Positions 19,891-33,856 are shown, counted from the stretch's first letter. The stretch is 64,000 nt of DNA from Megalonaias nervosa (GCA_016617855.1 JAECUM010003631.1:1-64000), one strand, 5' to 3'. Numbers and translations: made by a program. The notes: generated by a model not told the origin, from the sequence alone.

Positions 19891-22325
19891 CCCAAATATA
19901 AAACCCTGTGCACTCTAGTCAGGGTTTACCTACATATTTTGATCCATCAAATTTCGATATACCTAATCAAAATGGCAAATCTTTCCAGTTTTATCTGATG
20001 CATGTACAACCCTAGGCATTTTCATGGGGAAGCATACGGTATTTTGTATCTTTGATGTATCATGGTATATGATTGTGTAACATGCCTACACTAGGTGTTC
20101 TGCACAACCAAAAAAAGTCCTCAGTAGACTTCAAATACTAGCAGAAACATAAATACAATTTGTTAAGACTCTTTGATAAACCACTTCAATCAGAAGAACA
20201 GAAAAAAGCTACTTCAAAGTGTCTCTGTGTAAACACTCAACTGGGGCCTTCAGTCCACACCTCTTTGAAACCCCTAACCCTGGCAGTGCCAAGGATCTTA
20301 GCAACTAAACCCCATAAGGGTTAATCATGTTCCCAAAGGGACAAATTATCAGTATTAGTGTAGACAACAAATCTATTAAAATAACACAGCACTGAAATAA
20401 GGCAGGTGGAGGGTCAGCTGCTGGAACCAATGTCAACATCAATCATCTGGATGAATGAAGACAAACAATCATTTATAAACAGTATCTAAAAATGTTGAAA
20501 TGACTAGTACACAATGCCCACATTTTTCACTTCAAGAGGAAGATCAGGGCCTCCAACTAGAAACCTTATATAATGTGGCCAATTTCAGCAAACATTGATA
20601 TTTACTTCAAATATTGACTCCCTCCACAGCATTTCCTGAGAGCTTTGAAGACTAAGAATTTATAGGTGCACAAGGCCATGGAAGACAGGCCATCAAAGAA
20701 ATTTGCTGCCTCTTATTGCCGATCAAATAGGCTTCCACTCAAACAATGTAATTTATCAGTTTGTTTCTCACCAAATACTTGTAGTACACTACACCTCCAC
20801 ATAAATACCCAACCTTCAATCTTCTCTCCATATGACCTGTACTGACAACCACATAAACTTGGCCTTTTAAACTGTGGTATCAAGTAATACACAGTCTCAG
20901 ATAGTGTATAGTCACTGCATCTAACAGTGTCAAAATAAATGTAAACTGTAAATCTAATAGGTTCATATCATTGTGCAAGGATAACAGTCCTGAAAATTTG
21001 ATAGGCAACCTCTCAAACAGACTGATGTTTCCCCTTCCCCGCACCCTCCCCACCACCACCATGTTTCTCCCTAAACCATGTGATTAGGATAATGAGAGCA
21101 CATTTGAAATAACACTTTGACCTGCCACATCTTACCTACCATACAAATTTTGAGTACATGCTGGACTCTAATACTTGGGTGAAACAACCCCTCTCCTCCA
21201 GACAGAATAGTGTGAAGACTGCAAACATTGGGATAGGTGAGAGTAGACAGTTCAAAATTTATAATGTTCCAAAACAGTTGCTTTCAACTTCAGTTTTTGC
21301 ATATTTTCAAGCTAGATTATTATATTGATATAATGCTATTAAAACTTTATAAAAACATTCAAACTTCTCTAATTTAGTTTCACTATATTTGTTGTCTGGG
21401 ATCTTTCTGGACCTGTTTTGGAGACAAAATTCACCCCAACTGCCAAAGTTAAAACTTAAAATCTAATAAAATTTGCCAAGATAATTACTACAGCAAGGAC
21501 TCAAAGAAACCTAGGCTAGTGAAGTGTTCAAATGCTCAAGAATCTTTTCTATATTTGTGTAAATTAACAGTGTATTAAAAATTTTACAAATTCACCCTTT
21601 TATGCATTACACAGATTCACATCCATGGACCCATGGATTCCAGTTTGAAAGCTGTAGAAATACCAAGTGGTAAAATAAAGTTGTATAAAACTGCGACCTC
21701 GAAATAGGTTACAGTAGAAAACCTGCAGTTGTTTGCACATCAGAAAGTTTCTTTTCATGTGTGGCAATACAGGAACCTATATTAATATTGTAAGCTATAT
21801 AGGACGAATATTGGATAAATTATGAAATTTATTGGTAACAGACCTGAATATGTCCACTGAGTCCTAATCAGCTTCTGACTGGGCTACAAAATTCAGTATT
21901 TTTCACTAGCATTCTCAAGGAATTCCATAGACAGCAGTCTAAGCATTTTTAACCATCATCAAATTAGCACCAAAATTAACTACCAAGTATAAAACTTTAT
22001 TTTCTAACTTTCTACTTTCCTCTATGATGAGAAAACTGATGTTTTACATACAACTGTATTTAAAGATGGTGACACAATTAGCTGCATGGAACTAAACCAC
22101 CTTGTGACCTCTATATTGCACACATAATAAAGAAAAGATAATGAAGCATTGCAGATCAGGAAGAAAAAAAAGGTGTGGAGAAATGGTGTAAGGAAGGCAA
22201 GATGAACTCGCTTTCTGGCAATGTTTAGGTGAAATGACAGACTTGACAGTGACTATTTTGATCAAATGCCCCTTAGTGGACCCTGTAAATGGGCTCAAAA
22301 AGATAATTTGCAGCCCGCAGATAGT
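19891..22325. other. Intron, no feature seen (2.4 kb)
   Basis: AT-rich intronic sequence read on both strands. Open frames are short and without recognisable motifs. No repeat family of this window was recognised here. Confidence 0.5.
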
Positions 22326-22620
22326 ATTGAGCCTCCTGAAGTATTGATATATCATGATAAAACAGACAAAATATAATTTCAGCCTCCTTTACCACTACTA
22401 TTTCATTCTAAAATCAGACAATAATATTGAGACTCCTGAACCACTGCCATTTCATTATAAAATCAGACAATAATATTGAGACTCCTGAACCACTGCCATT
22501 TCATTATAAAATCAGACAATAATACTGAGGCTCCTGAACCACTGCCATTTCATTATAAAATCAGATAAATAATATTGAGGCTCCTGAACCACTGCCATTT
22601 TGTTATAAAATCAGACAACA
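22326..22620. repeat. Minisatellite, 49-bp unit, about 5 copies
   Basis: 'ctcctgaaccactgccat' followed by 'tataaaatcagacaataat' repeats with a 49-bp period. The first copies are diverged. Confidence 0.9.
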
Positions 22621-23289
22621 AATAAGCAGCTGAATGACGATGTTTGTTTTTTACTCTTAGACAACAGTCTTGGAGTTGGATCTGACAGAAAACAGTAAAA
22701 GTGAATGACCCACAAGGTCAAGAGAACATGACCACTTATCAGAATGAGGTTGTTGAAGATTTTTGTATTTGAAGACAAGTATTAATCACCCATTACTGTA
22801 ACTCTGCTTTTTAATTTTCTCTCCCAGTTTCTCTTCCGAATAATTCTAAATATGCTACTTTCAGACATTTGGGTATATTTATTTCTGAAAGAACAAAATG
22901 TTTTGTTGCAAAGCCTAGGTACATCTTGTCTTTCAAGAAGATCACCATGGCAATCATCTACAAAGTGCATTCTGATTAAAGGGGGGAGGAAAAAAAGTCT
23001 TTTGTGCATTTTGAGAGGTATATGCAAAAGGAGACATCATTATAAAAATGAAATACATAAATAAAAAATTAATTTACCATCCTTTTTCATTAACCCGTAA
23101 CCAAAATTTATCTTAAGTTTGTACAATTTTACTATCCAAAATCCATCTACTTTTATATCATAGACCTCTAAAAGTAAGACAAAATCATGATATATAAAAC
23201 CTAAACTTAGGAATACATCACAGGTGAATCAAATCTGATAATACACTCAAGATATTTCAAAGTCTACATAATACTCTCTCCTTTCATCT
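22621..23289. other. Intron, no feature seen
   Basis: No coding or repeat signal was recognised. Confidence 0.5.
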
Positions 23290-23400
23290 TCGGAACAAAT
23301 ACTCCTTCAATGCAAAGCTACCAAGCAACACTGCAGGCATAGTTAATCACTACCTCCTTCAATACAAAGCTACCAAGCAATGCTGCAGACATACTTAATC
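23290..23400. repeat. Two-copy direct repeat, about 57 bp
   Basis: 'ctccttcaatgcaaagctac' and 'ctccttcaatacaaagctac' begin two units that both continue 'caagca', 'ctgca' and 'ttaatcact'. Confidence 0.75.
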
Positions 23401-23739
23401 ACTGGCTCATCATTATTTTTTAAATTCATTTCTTTCATGTTTCATTTCTGTGATTAGAAGTATCTTGATAAAGCTATCCATTATCAGTCAGCATTTTATT
23501 GGATTTTTGATGCAGAATATAGAAAACAGATGAATATTTCTCTCTAGCACTTCGTCAGCTGTTCAACGGACTGCTAGTATTTTAAACAACACTCCTCTTA
23601 TCCAGTAAAAGATTTGGTATATGTTGGAAGCAATTTGTACAAACTGTATTTGATGTTTGCAAAAGCAAGCAGGATAAGTAACATTAAATACTTTCAAAGT
23701 ATGGTCTAAAGCTGTTTCATCAGTGGCTTCACGAGAACT

Positions 23740-23865
23740 GCATCTATCCAATCAAAAGTCAATATTCATCCTTATAAAGCAACTATCCAATCAAAAACCA
23801 ATATTCATCCTTATAATGCAACTATCCAATCAAAAGTCAATATTCATACTTATAAAGCATTTCTG
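23740..23865. repeat. Minisatellite, 39-bp unit, 3 copies
   Basis: 'ctatccaatcaaaagtcaat' plus 'attcatccttataaagca' repeats three times with few differences. Confidence 0.85.
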
Positions 23866-23926
23866 CATTAATTATTGTACTTCATAAGAGATTTACTCCT
23901 GAAAGTATCTGCATCAATTACTGTAT

Positions 23927-24308
23927 TTTGGCCCTAAGTAGATAGATGTTTTGGCCCCAAATAAACCTGGCGTTTTGGCCCCTAACACTCTGGCCTTAAA
24001 ACATTTCAGCCATAAGCAGATACACAATTTGACCCACAAAAAAGCAAGATGCTTTGGCCTTTATCTTTCACTGCAGTGAAAAAAGTGCAAACAATATAAT
24101 TAATTTTGTTTCTAATGAAAGCTAATTAAATTAAATTATAATAATATTGAAATATAGGACCAAAAGGTCTAGGGCCAAATTATCTTAAGGCTCAAGCATC
24201 TAGGGCCGTAATGTCTTAGGGCCAAAACGTCTAGGGCTGAAACGTCTAAGGCCAACTGTCTTATATCAAAACATATATGGGCCAAAGTGTCTTTAGGGCT
24301 GTAATGTC
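23927..24308. mobile_element. Foldback element whose arms are built of short GGCCAAAA-type repeats
   Basis: The left arm (23927-24060) contains spaced TTTTGGCC words (for example TTGGCCCTAAG, GTTTTGGCCCC). The right arm (24160-24308) contains the inverted words (AGGGCCAAAACGTCT and variants every 15-17 bp). The outer ends match as inverted repeats (GCCCTAAG...TTTTGGCCC). The core of about 100 bp is AT-rich. No coding potential. Confidence 0.7.
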
Positions 24309-27300
24309 AGTAAAGTGACATAGATATCACATATTCTGAAACAGCTGATATCATCTGATGCAATTTAATCATGAAAATATTTATCTTAAAACATCTCCAA
24401 ATTACATGAAGCCCATGCAACAGTGCTTTATCAAACATGGCTCATCTCTGAAAAAACTCACCTTATTATGTAAAATGTTAAATATGCACAGATGCATCAT
24501 TTAACTATAATAAAAGGTATCAAAACAAGAGTTACTCAAAAAGGTCATATTACTGAAAAGATTTCCAAAAATCTGAGATTAGACTTGATCTTCTTTGTAA
24601 CTGTTGGTGTTGAAACCATCTCTGATATTCTTAAATGATAACATTCTCAAGATGGCCACCATAGTGGCCATTACAGGCATGCATTATTACCAGTCTAACT
24701 CAGTATTTTTTTCTGGTGGAATATACCATGGTACTGTTTCACAGTATTGGTACTTTGGTAGTTTCCATCAATAAGGAATATACTGAAATTCCCAAGCAAT
24801 CTTGTTATGAATACACCAGTACTGATATCAACAGCATGTCTTCATTTTTCAGGACAAAATAATTCAACAAATTATTTTTTTCTAAAACAATTTTATGTCA
24901 CAAATTAATTTTGAATATTACAAAGATAATTATATTTATCATCCTTTAATCACTGTTTGACATGTGTCACATTAGCCAATGTGGTGGTCAAATGGGGATA
25001 TCTGGGCCAAATCCAACAGTTGGATAAAATTCATTTTTAAGTTATTTACTAGTATATGCTAATGTGCCAAGCAGATGTATTCCTTTGAAAGACTATGAAT
25101 CATTCTAAGATTTTTATCTGAACACTTGTTTTCTGTTTGAAATTTATGTAATTTCTGAAGTCCACAAAATATTATCTCATTTGTTGAGTTTTATGATTAA
25201 TGACCCTCTCTGATAAATATCTTGCCTAGTGTTGGCATCCCACTGAAAGTTTCCCTGCCTATTACATCAGTAGTGTACAGTGTAGCTGGTAAACTTGTGC
25301 CTTAAGTGTCAACAGGTTCTATTTTATCAACAATCTCTGTTTTAACAGCACAGTATCTTTCAAAGGGTGTCAGCTACAGTGTATGCTTAATCATCCCACT
25401 TTAGTTTTATAACATAAAAAATGGGAGGGGTGGGTGGGGGGTGGAATTTTCAATTTGTATATAAATCAAAGCAAGATATTTTTTCCAGCTATTGTGAGGC
25501 CAAAATGTAAAACAAAAGGTGTCAGGCCCCTGCCTTATCGCATTAAATTGTTGGTCCCAAATATAACTGTGGTAATACTGTGGTATGTTTAGAAATACCT
25601 CAGTAAACTGCTGTACAAACTTTTTCTGGTGGCCACACTGCATGTAAGTTCAAAACCATTTTCATCCAAAACCAACATCGCCATTTTGTTTTACAGTCTG
25701 TTCAGCTCAGAATTGTGAATGATGTCATCATCTGTAGCTCAGCGAATTTTCAAATGAACATCCCAAAATGTAGCTAAATTTAATGAAAATAGGATCATGC
25801 ATGAATGATTTCAACACCATTTCAACATACACAGCAACATGACTCATTTTATACATGCTGACAAATAGTGGCCTGTGTACATGTAATTCACTGTGCTGGT
25901 CGGTCCTCGAGTTACGAAGGAGTCCATTTTTTAGTGGTTATGAGAGCTATTATGTGCCACCGGTAAACAATCATCATGTAACGATTAATCACACCATAAA
26001 CAGACATCAAGTCGAGATTTAAAATAGTTTAATGAGCACTAGATAATGCAATGTTTGCTGACATGCTGGCACCAAAGGTGTTGAAATTATTTGTGTGTGA
26101 AATGAATTAGGTAATTTTATGTGTATTTTGATACGTTCATGTGAAAATTCACCGAGCTACAGACACATATATTATTCACAATGCTGAGCTAAATGAACTA
26201 TAATCATCATCCACACACATGATCCCTTTTCTTCTGACTGACCCAAGGGCTGTATCACAAAATCTGTCACATAATGAATCGTATTATCTATGATCGCATG
26301 TAGAAAGCCTGGTCCAACAATATTTACAAATGACAGTTTAATCGCAATTTTCTTTGACCATCTCCAAGGGACACCAAGGAAGAGCCTCAAAAACTATACA
26401 TCTTTTGCACATGGAGTCACATGGACAATATGTCTATCAAGTTTGGTAAATGTCCACTCAGCAGATGGAACCACATCGACACTGTCTATAAGTTTGGTAT
26501 ATGTCCACTCAGCAGTTTACGTGATAGACGTTCTGACAAACCAACAAGAAGGCAGAGGGATAGATGGACATATGGAGGGTATCAAGATATCCCCCTTGAA
26601 AGTGTGTTAAAAACAAATGATGGACAGATAAACAAAGGGATGAATGGCTGGATGAACAAATATAGCTAACTGTAAATATTATATGCACCATGTCTTGATC
26701 AAATAAAAGGCAAGATTTTGACCCTGTGGTGCAATATGTGACATAAAACAGCCCAGTTGTTGGTGTATCATTTCTTTCAAGCATATTCCATACAAAGTCT
26801 GCATCTGTATAATATAATCATGGCCTTTCTTCTGTTCAGCACTACCTTTGGGCTTCCAGGGAACCAATTCAACAAATGATTCAACTTTAGTACTGCTTGA
26901 ATTCTCTTTGATCTCTCTGCCATAAAGAAAATTAATTTTCTCAAATTACCAGGTCTGCTTTAATCAATGACATGTTGTTATTGATCCATGTACCTAATGG
27001 TGGAAAGTTGGCAGAGCAATGACACAGGGAGAACTACTGATACCTAAACAGAGTTTGAGATAACATCACACACATTTATCATTTATTATTGACAAACATA
27101 AGCTAATGATAGAAAGAAAATCAGGAACATCTCTGCTAAAAATAATAAATACAAAACTACATTCAGAAGTACAAATAGCTCTTAATAAAAAGAATGCTAA
27201 TACACTATCAGTTCATTTCATATATCTATAAAGAATCTTCTATCAGTTGTAGTTAAGAATTTTTATCATCACTCTCATTGTAATCAGCCATTTTGGATGG

Positions 27301-27636
27301 TAATACATGCAAAGCATGATTGTAGTGTCCCACATACAGCTGAAAATGTAATCAGGAAAAAAAATGTATGGACCTCTGATAGTGGTGAACTGTATAAACA
27401 GGTTTGGTAGGTATAAGATTGGCCTCACTTACACTGGAGCCAAAATATATGGTTGCCAGTTTGCAGATGAATCTTTTTAGTGAAAAGCCAGTTTAGGGTA
27501 GTTTCTGTATATTAATTGAAGATTGACTCAAACATCAAATGTAGACTTCACTGACCTACCATGGTGTTGTAAGATGCCACTCAGTAAAATACCAAGTTAC
27601 ATAAGTAAAAGGCTGACAATGTTGTAGATACCAGCT
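24309..27636. other. Intron, no clear feature (3.3 kb)
   Basis: AT-rich intronic sequence. It contains a fragment near 24650 (aagatggccaccatagtgg) and one near 25630 that resemble the 145-bp unit at 533-1330. Around 26430-26510 there is a two-copy phrase (aagtttggtaaatgtccactc / aagtttggtatatgtccactc) from an unknown dispersed repeat. No genes. Confidence 0.5.
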
Positions 27637-27881
27637 AAATTTGGAAAATTAAATGATACTTACCAAGCTGAAGTTAAATGATAATTTCATTGAACCTGTC
27701 ATACCCTTAGGAATTACACAACATGATGCAGATCATGCCTCTGGTCAGTCTTTAGAGGTCATAGGATACAAGATGCAGGACAAGGAGGGTGGGTGGGCAT
27801 GTGATCCCTAAAGGTACTACAGGATCAATGAAATTATCATCAAACTTCAACCTGGTAAGTACTGTTTATTTTTTCAAATTT
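27637..27881. mobile_element. Foldback MITE of about 245 bp with GGTAAG at both ends
   Basis: Left arm 27637-27731 and right arm 27798-27881 are inverted repeats, for example ACTTACCAAGCTGAAGTT against the inverted AACTTCAACCTGGTAAGT, then ATGATAATTTCATTGA against its complement. The spacer of about 65 bp shows no coding. Read outward, each arm contains GGTAAG(T), a good match to a splice donor. Confidence 0.75.
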
Positions 27882-30764
27882 CACTGAACCTCTAAAACCC
27901 CACAAGATGTTTAGAGTGCATCCTCTGACAGAAGTATAGTAGGGTAAAAAGGCAAATTAATGTGTATTGTAAATCCTGAGAATTTATTATGCAAATTCAA
28001 CTGAACATGGTAAATGCATGTAATGAATTTAATACCAATGGGTTGGAGCTAGTTTAAAGCAGTTTTTCACTGAATGTCAAGTCAGAAGTGATAAATTTCT
28101 GACAATATTTTCAGGAACATAAAGTGTTGGCTCCAACCAGCTTTTTAAGTGTAGTAGCCACAGCTATCATGAAACAGTAGCACATGTGACTGCCATTTTT
28201 GTACTAAGCAGTGTAAAATAACAGTACTGATGCAAACAGCTTGTAAGGTTGATTTTAGCCATCTTGAAATAGTGTCTCTGTTCACTGCCTAGAAAAGGGG
28301 CCTGGAAACAAACAAAAAGATTGGTTTCATTATTCCTACTTCTGTTTGTCCAATCTAAGTATCTACAACAGTGATTACACAGTCGTCTGTCTGGTGCATA
28401 AGCTGCTATGTGAATTACACCCAAATCATTTCCGGCACATGATTGCTTAAGATCACCTATTATAAAGATAGCTCTGTTCTTATTTACATCTAAACTTCTA
28501 TCATCTATGAAATGAAGGGTTTGCCCTCTTCTGGCCAGAAAGCAATGCCAGAAGCAAAACCAATTTCTATGAGTGAAATTTCAAAGGAAGTTTACAAACC
28601 GATGAAAGTGACTGTATCTTAGCACAATATCAACATTGCATGTAAACATTCTTGGATAAATTAGGTCTCTTTTAGTAAACACTCATCTCCCAAAACATTT
28701 AAGCATTAGGTGTTTTGAATAATCTGAACCATCTGACAAAACTTGGATTGTGCTACTAGCAGATTTTACTGTACTGATAGCACTATATCCTCCTCATACA
28801 TTATGAAAGGGCATAACTAAGGATTCCAAAACAAAATATACAAATGAGCAAAATGGATAGATTTGGTTTTTGGCCCCAGAAGTACATCCATCGTTGCATA
28901 CATCAGATATTGTAACAGTGTTGACTGTCTACAAGTGGAGCTTAAACTATCAAAAAGTGACTACAGTATGTTTCCATTTTCCATAGCCTTCCAGATAAGT
29001 GCAACACTTCCAAGCAGATTTTTTTTAATGGCTGCCGTATGGCGGTGTCCTGTATTAGAAACAGAATCTTAAGTTCTCAGCAGTACGTATGACAAATCTG
29101 ACACAAAAAAACAGTAGTCTGTGGAACCATGGCTAAGCACTAAAGACTGTTGCTACCATCCTCCCCTTCCCTCCTCCAATTTCTGTAGAACTCTAAGAAT
29201 TACACTTAGTGGGGGAACAACATATGGTAGAGTGAAATTACTCCAAGATACACAAAAGACATCAACAAGTGAATCTTGAGGATCTGGCTGGTATGAAATA
29301 TATCTTGGCACCTGGCAATCCAGTCTTGAGGCAAAGTTGATATCATATTTACCAACTTTATAATGTTCAACTACAATGTATTTGGAAAATTTCAAGTAAA
29401 CTCGTCAATGTACACTATATTACAATGGCCTTCTATGCATAGATATACAAAAATAGGTTTCAATAACTTTGTGAACAAACGAAGCGCAGAGGACAATCCA
29501 TTTGGAAGCCATGTGAATTCATAAACTGTTATCCAAACATAATCGCAAGTCTGTGCAAAGCATGAATGGGAATAGAATAATATGCCTCTTTTAAGTAAAT
29601 GGGAGCAAACCAGCAATTTTTTTTATTATTAGATTGATGGCAGAATGTAAAGTTTCCATCTGAAAGTGACATTTTTTATTCAACTGTTTGCAGTTAAGGA
29701 CTAATCTGTGCACCCTCCTTCTTGGGTCCAAGAAATATGACACAGAGCAAAAATTTTGCTGGCAAGTTGGAGCTGGGCCTGATTGTTTTTCTTCAAAATC
29801 AACTTAAGCATTTCCTCAGTGTCACTAAAGTTATTTTTGTATTAAAAGTTTTCATTTGAAACAATGCACATTCATTTATATATTCCAGCAAAGTCATTAA
29901 AATCCAAGTGTCAGAAGTTACCTTTATTGTTTTGTTTTTTTCTTTTTGGAAATATGACACTGTTTTGTCAGCAATGAATTAACTGGAAATGTTAACAGAA
30001 CTGGAAAGAAAATTAGTTGGAAGGTAAAGACAGCGATATCACAGGTGGCAGCCTCCACTGCAGAGCTGAGCCCTGTCCATTTGGTCAGCTTCTTCTTTGA
30101 CCATGGATCTTTGTTTTTTGTTTTTTAATGGTAAATTTGATTGATGAGCATTAAATGGACCGAGTGTGTCCCAAAAAAAAAATAAAGCTTGGAGATAAAC
30201 TGTTGGTGAGAAGGTAAAATATGTCACTTGCCACAGCACCACATTCTGACTCTTATAGAGGCCTGTTATTCTCTTTAATTGTGAGGAAAAAGGTTAATTA
30301 TGGAAGATAGGAGGGGAACGATGGCAATGATCATGCACCCCTGAATTTTTTGCACTTGGATATAAGCAATGAGTGCTGCGAATATGACATAAAACCTACT
30401 ATGGTCTGAAATTTTTAATAAATTTTCCAGATTTTCCTTCCGCACTGTTTAATTCCTACATCTCTTTGGATGTATAAACTGTGGACTTGCATACTGATCT
30501 GTCATGCATCATCTTGTGGGGTCCCTTAGGAAATGAAATGTTCAGTGAAATACACTGTGATCGTGACGCAGTTTATAAGGCAAGGACGTCCCAACTACAA
30601 AATTTGCATGTTACATATGTTACTCTTGAAATTATCATCCACTCCTTGACTTGTGCCAAAAAATTTTAAATTTTCTTCAAACAAGACAACTTATTTGTCT
30701 TAAATCCTTTTCTAAGCCTCTGTATTTTAAACTTTGTTACTTTTGTTTTCCAGTTGTTATCATT
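27882..30764. other. Intron, no feature seen (2.9 kb)
   Basis: AT-rich sequence with homopolymer runs, read on both strands. No motif-bearing frame, RNA gene or repeat family of the window was recognised. Confidence 0.5.
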
Positions 30765-31195
30765 TTCACTGGTCAATAAGTCACCAAAATGCTTTAATTT
30801 CATTCATCAGCAGGTCACCTAATACTTTTATATTGGTCAACAAGTTAACTAAATGTTTGACTGATTGATTGATTGATTGTATTTTTATGGCGAATCAGCA
30901 CCGTTAGGCTATTTAGCGCCATACAAAAGGTTATATGAAGGATTATTTAAAAGAGATTAAAGGTTTATTATAGACTAGCGATATAAATATCAAACAGTTA
31001 AAAGCAAAACATTGAGATGGTAATGGTAATATATAAAGCTTCCCAATCAACGGGGAATGTAAATGGTGTGTGTTAATTAAGATTTAGATGAAAATGTATT
31101 GAGTATGAAGGACAGTATATATGCTTTCATTTCACTGGTCAACATGTCACCTAAAAGTTTCATTTCATTGGTCAATAAGTCACTTAAACGTGTTC
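30765..31195. repeat. Short tandem array (about 37-bp unit) split by an insertion
   Basis: Units 'catttcactggtcaataag' plus 'tcacctaaa' occur at 30765-30858 and again at 31125-31195. The intervening 30859-31120 is an unrelated insertion, so the array is older than the insertion. Confidence 0.65.
30859..31120 (-). mobile_element. Retroposon 3' end with (ATCA)n tail, minus orientation
   Basis: The plus strand starts with (TGAT)n, 'gactgattgattgattgatt', then 'gtatttttatggcgaatcag' and 'ccgttaggctatttagcgcc'. On the minus strand this is a unique sequence ending in an (ATCA)n tail, as in the 3' ends of LINEs or LINE-dependent SINEs. No coding or pol III boxes were seen. Confidence 0.55.
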
Positions 31196-31259
31196 ATTTC
31201 ATATGAGATTCGTACTAAGCAGTTACATACATTATATTTTGAGAGTGATTATGATATGA

Positions 31260-31372
31260 CTGCTTTACAAACTCTTAACAAACTGCATAGACTCAGATCT
31301 TCTGGTGTATTGTGACAGCAGATCGTGGTCTATGGAGTTTACAGTTCAACTAATCTTATAAGCAAGTATACA
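31260..31372. mobile_element. MITE family M, decayed partial copy
   Basis: It contains 'aaactgcatagactcagatc', 'gtgacagcagat', 'acagttcaacta' and the terminal 'cttataagcaagtatac', matching the right two thirds of the family M copies. The left end is not recognisable. Confidence 0.6.
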
Positions 31373-33476
31373 TAATAAATCTAGAAAAGGATTGGAAGAA
31401 ACAAAAAAGAATTATTGGTATTTAAACAGCCAACAAGAAAAGTGAATGAAGCACAAGGCTTGAACAAAATGCCAGAAAAAAAATTAATCTAAAGGTTGAT
31501 ATGGAAATTGGGTCGAACTATTAAAAGTGTCATCAAAAGTAGCTTTTGTTCTGCACCAAATACCATGGTCTATATGTTGACAAGGGTATTTAAGTTTCAT
31601 ACAACAGTCAATAGTTTTGAAAACAGAAAATACCACCACCATCAATCCAGGACCATAATTAGTTCGGGAGTCACACTAATCGGTTCATAGGCAACTGCTG
31701 TGCACACCTGAATCTGGGCTCGAAATTGGTGCTAACAAGGTAGCATTTTGCTAGTTACAATTCTGAAATTGCTAACTAGAAAAAAAAAAGAACTAGAAGT
31801 GTCTTCAAAGTCATATTTTCAACACTTAATTTCAAAATATTGAATATTCAAGTGGACAGTGAAAATAACCCCATTTTTACAACTATAAAAATGCTACTAA
31901 AACTGAGAAAGTTTCTTTTGAGCCCTGCCAAATGCACAAAGTATGCCTGTTGACATTCCTAAATGGACTCATGTTTTTTATTTTTTATTTTATGTTATTT
32001 TATCAATGCAGACCTATAATAGCCCAGCCAGTCACCTGACCCTTGGTCCATGAAATTTTACATTAATACTCCACTGGCCCATGATTTTTCCAGAAATATC
32101 CTTGTTTAGGGAATAATAAACGCAAATCCATAAAATAACTATTTAATACATTTTGAGGTCCTGACATGCTCAATTTATACATTTAATGCCTATCAGCACT
32201 TTTAATAACCAGATTGTCACATTCTTTGAGGAAATAAAGTAAAACTAAAGTATTTGTAAAACACATATCACCACATTCCTCAGCTCTGTCAAACTGACAT
32301 CCAAAATCTTCGGCCTTAGGACCAAATCCCAAAGGGTAAGAACAGACCCAAGAGCAACTTTTTAGGTTGCATATACAAATTTGTCTTTTCATACACATTT
32401 TGTGTATATGTGGTTATAGGTCATGGACCTCAACATTTTCCTAGTTGTGACCCTGGGATATAGAAATAGACCCTGGAGCTAATGTCAATTACATGTATTA
32501 ATCATATTAAAGTATATGTATGGTTACAGGATGGGGATCTCAAAAAGATCTATCAAATGAAAGTTCTTTCCTCTAACCTGCGGGGGGGGGGGCGGTAAAC
32601 TGTATGCACTGAGACATGACCCAGAGGTTCATTCAGATCAACCTTCTGTCATGTATTGACAATTAGAGTCAGTGATCATAAACACAAATTCTGCGATATG
32701 TTTGTCTCTTAATTTGAAAGTCAGTAAAATGTTATGGAAAACCACCCCATCTCGATGGAACTGTCCCCAATTGCAGTTCTAGATCGATAGTGCATACCTA
32801 TATTATAGGGCTAAATTTAGTTATTTCAGGTGCTATGGTATTTTTATAAGTTTTAGAAGAGAAGATATATTTGTGTTCAAATTTTGTAAATTCTCTCCAT
32901 AAATGTAATAATAATAATAATAGTATGTCTATGATAGACTAATAGCTCTTTAGTCACTGTTAAATTAAGAGGCTGAGATTCTGGCTGAATACCATATTAT
33001 CAGCTGCTACTCAAAGGCAATGGTGTCAAGTTGCAGTGCTAGCTGAGAAATTGAAACAAAGAAGTCAGTATGAACAGCTGGATTATGTGTTGTAAAGCTA
33101 ATTAAAATCAATTATAGCAAGTTTGCCTTAATACTTAAACACTAAATAGTGACCAGTTGTAGAGAAATTTTAATCTCTTTTAGTAGGTATAAAGTGCTTA
33201 AAATAGAGTTAGGTAGTAATAGTATAATTTTGAATTAATCTGCTTATAAGGATAAAGTTTACAAGTAATTTCCTACTTAATATTATATTTTTGAAAATTC
33301 TAACATACAGTATCAGTGGGAAAAGAGCGTGTATGGAGAGTAGATATATGACTTTATTTTGGATTACCTAATTTAGATCTTGTGCATTTTGATATGTATA
33401 ATAGAGTTCGATAAAGGGTCTGCACCTAACACATTCAGATCATGCATGACTCTAACATGTCTTGGATGGCTGACAT
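31373..33476. other. Intron, no feature seen (2.1 kb)
   Basis: AT-rich sequence with an 11-G run at 32582-32592 and a short (AAT)n. No genes. Confidence 0.5.
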
Positions 33477-33481
33477 CCAGC

Positions 33482-33856
33482 TGATTGGTACTATTTCAAA
33501 ACTAAAAGTACACTATGTACACAAAATTTCAACTATTATAAATAAGAGTAATGAAATTATAAGACTTGTTGAATTAGGTTAATTGCACAGGTGGCTTACA
33601 CACTATTGGTATGTTAGGTGTCCACTAGTACAACTGGAATAGATTTGATCATGTAGGTTCTGGTGTTTAGGGCGTTTCACTTTTCGGTGTCGTTTTGCGG
33701 GCCCCCAGGCCCCCTTCCGCCTTTCCTCGACCGGACATCCACATAATTAAAAATTGCGACATTCGCACATAAAAGCGGGTATGTGGCAACTCTGTTTCCC
33801 ACAATCCCGACCAATTAATAATCCTGCCCTTCAGGATTTAACCGGTCGCGAAAGCA
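33482..33856. repeat. LTR-like direct repeat, left copy (375 bp)
   Basis: It begins TGATTGGTACTATTT and ends AAAGCA, the TG...CA form of LTR ends. It matches 41196-41572 along its length (roughly 75-80 percent by eye, few indels). A TATA-like ACATAAAAGCGGG lies about 85 bp before the end, with a GC-richer stretch upstream. It is preceded by CCAGC; the right copy is followed by CCAGG. The interior to the right holds LINE sequence, not gag-pol. Confidence 0.75.
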
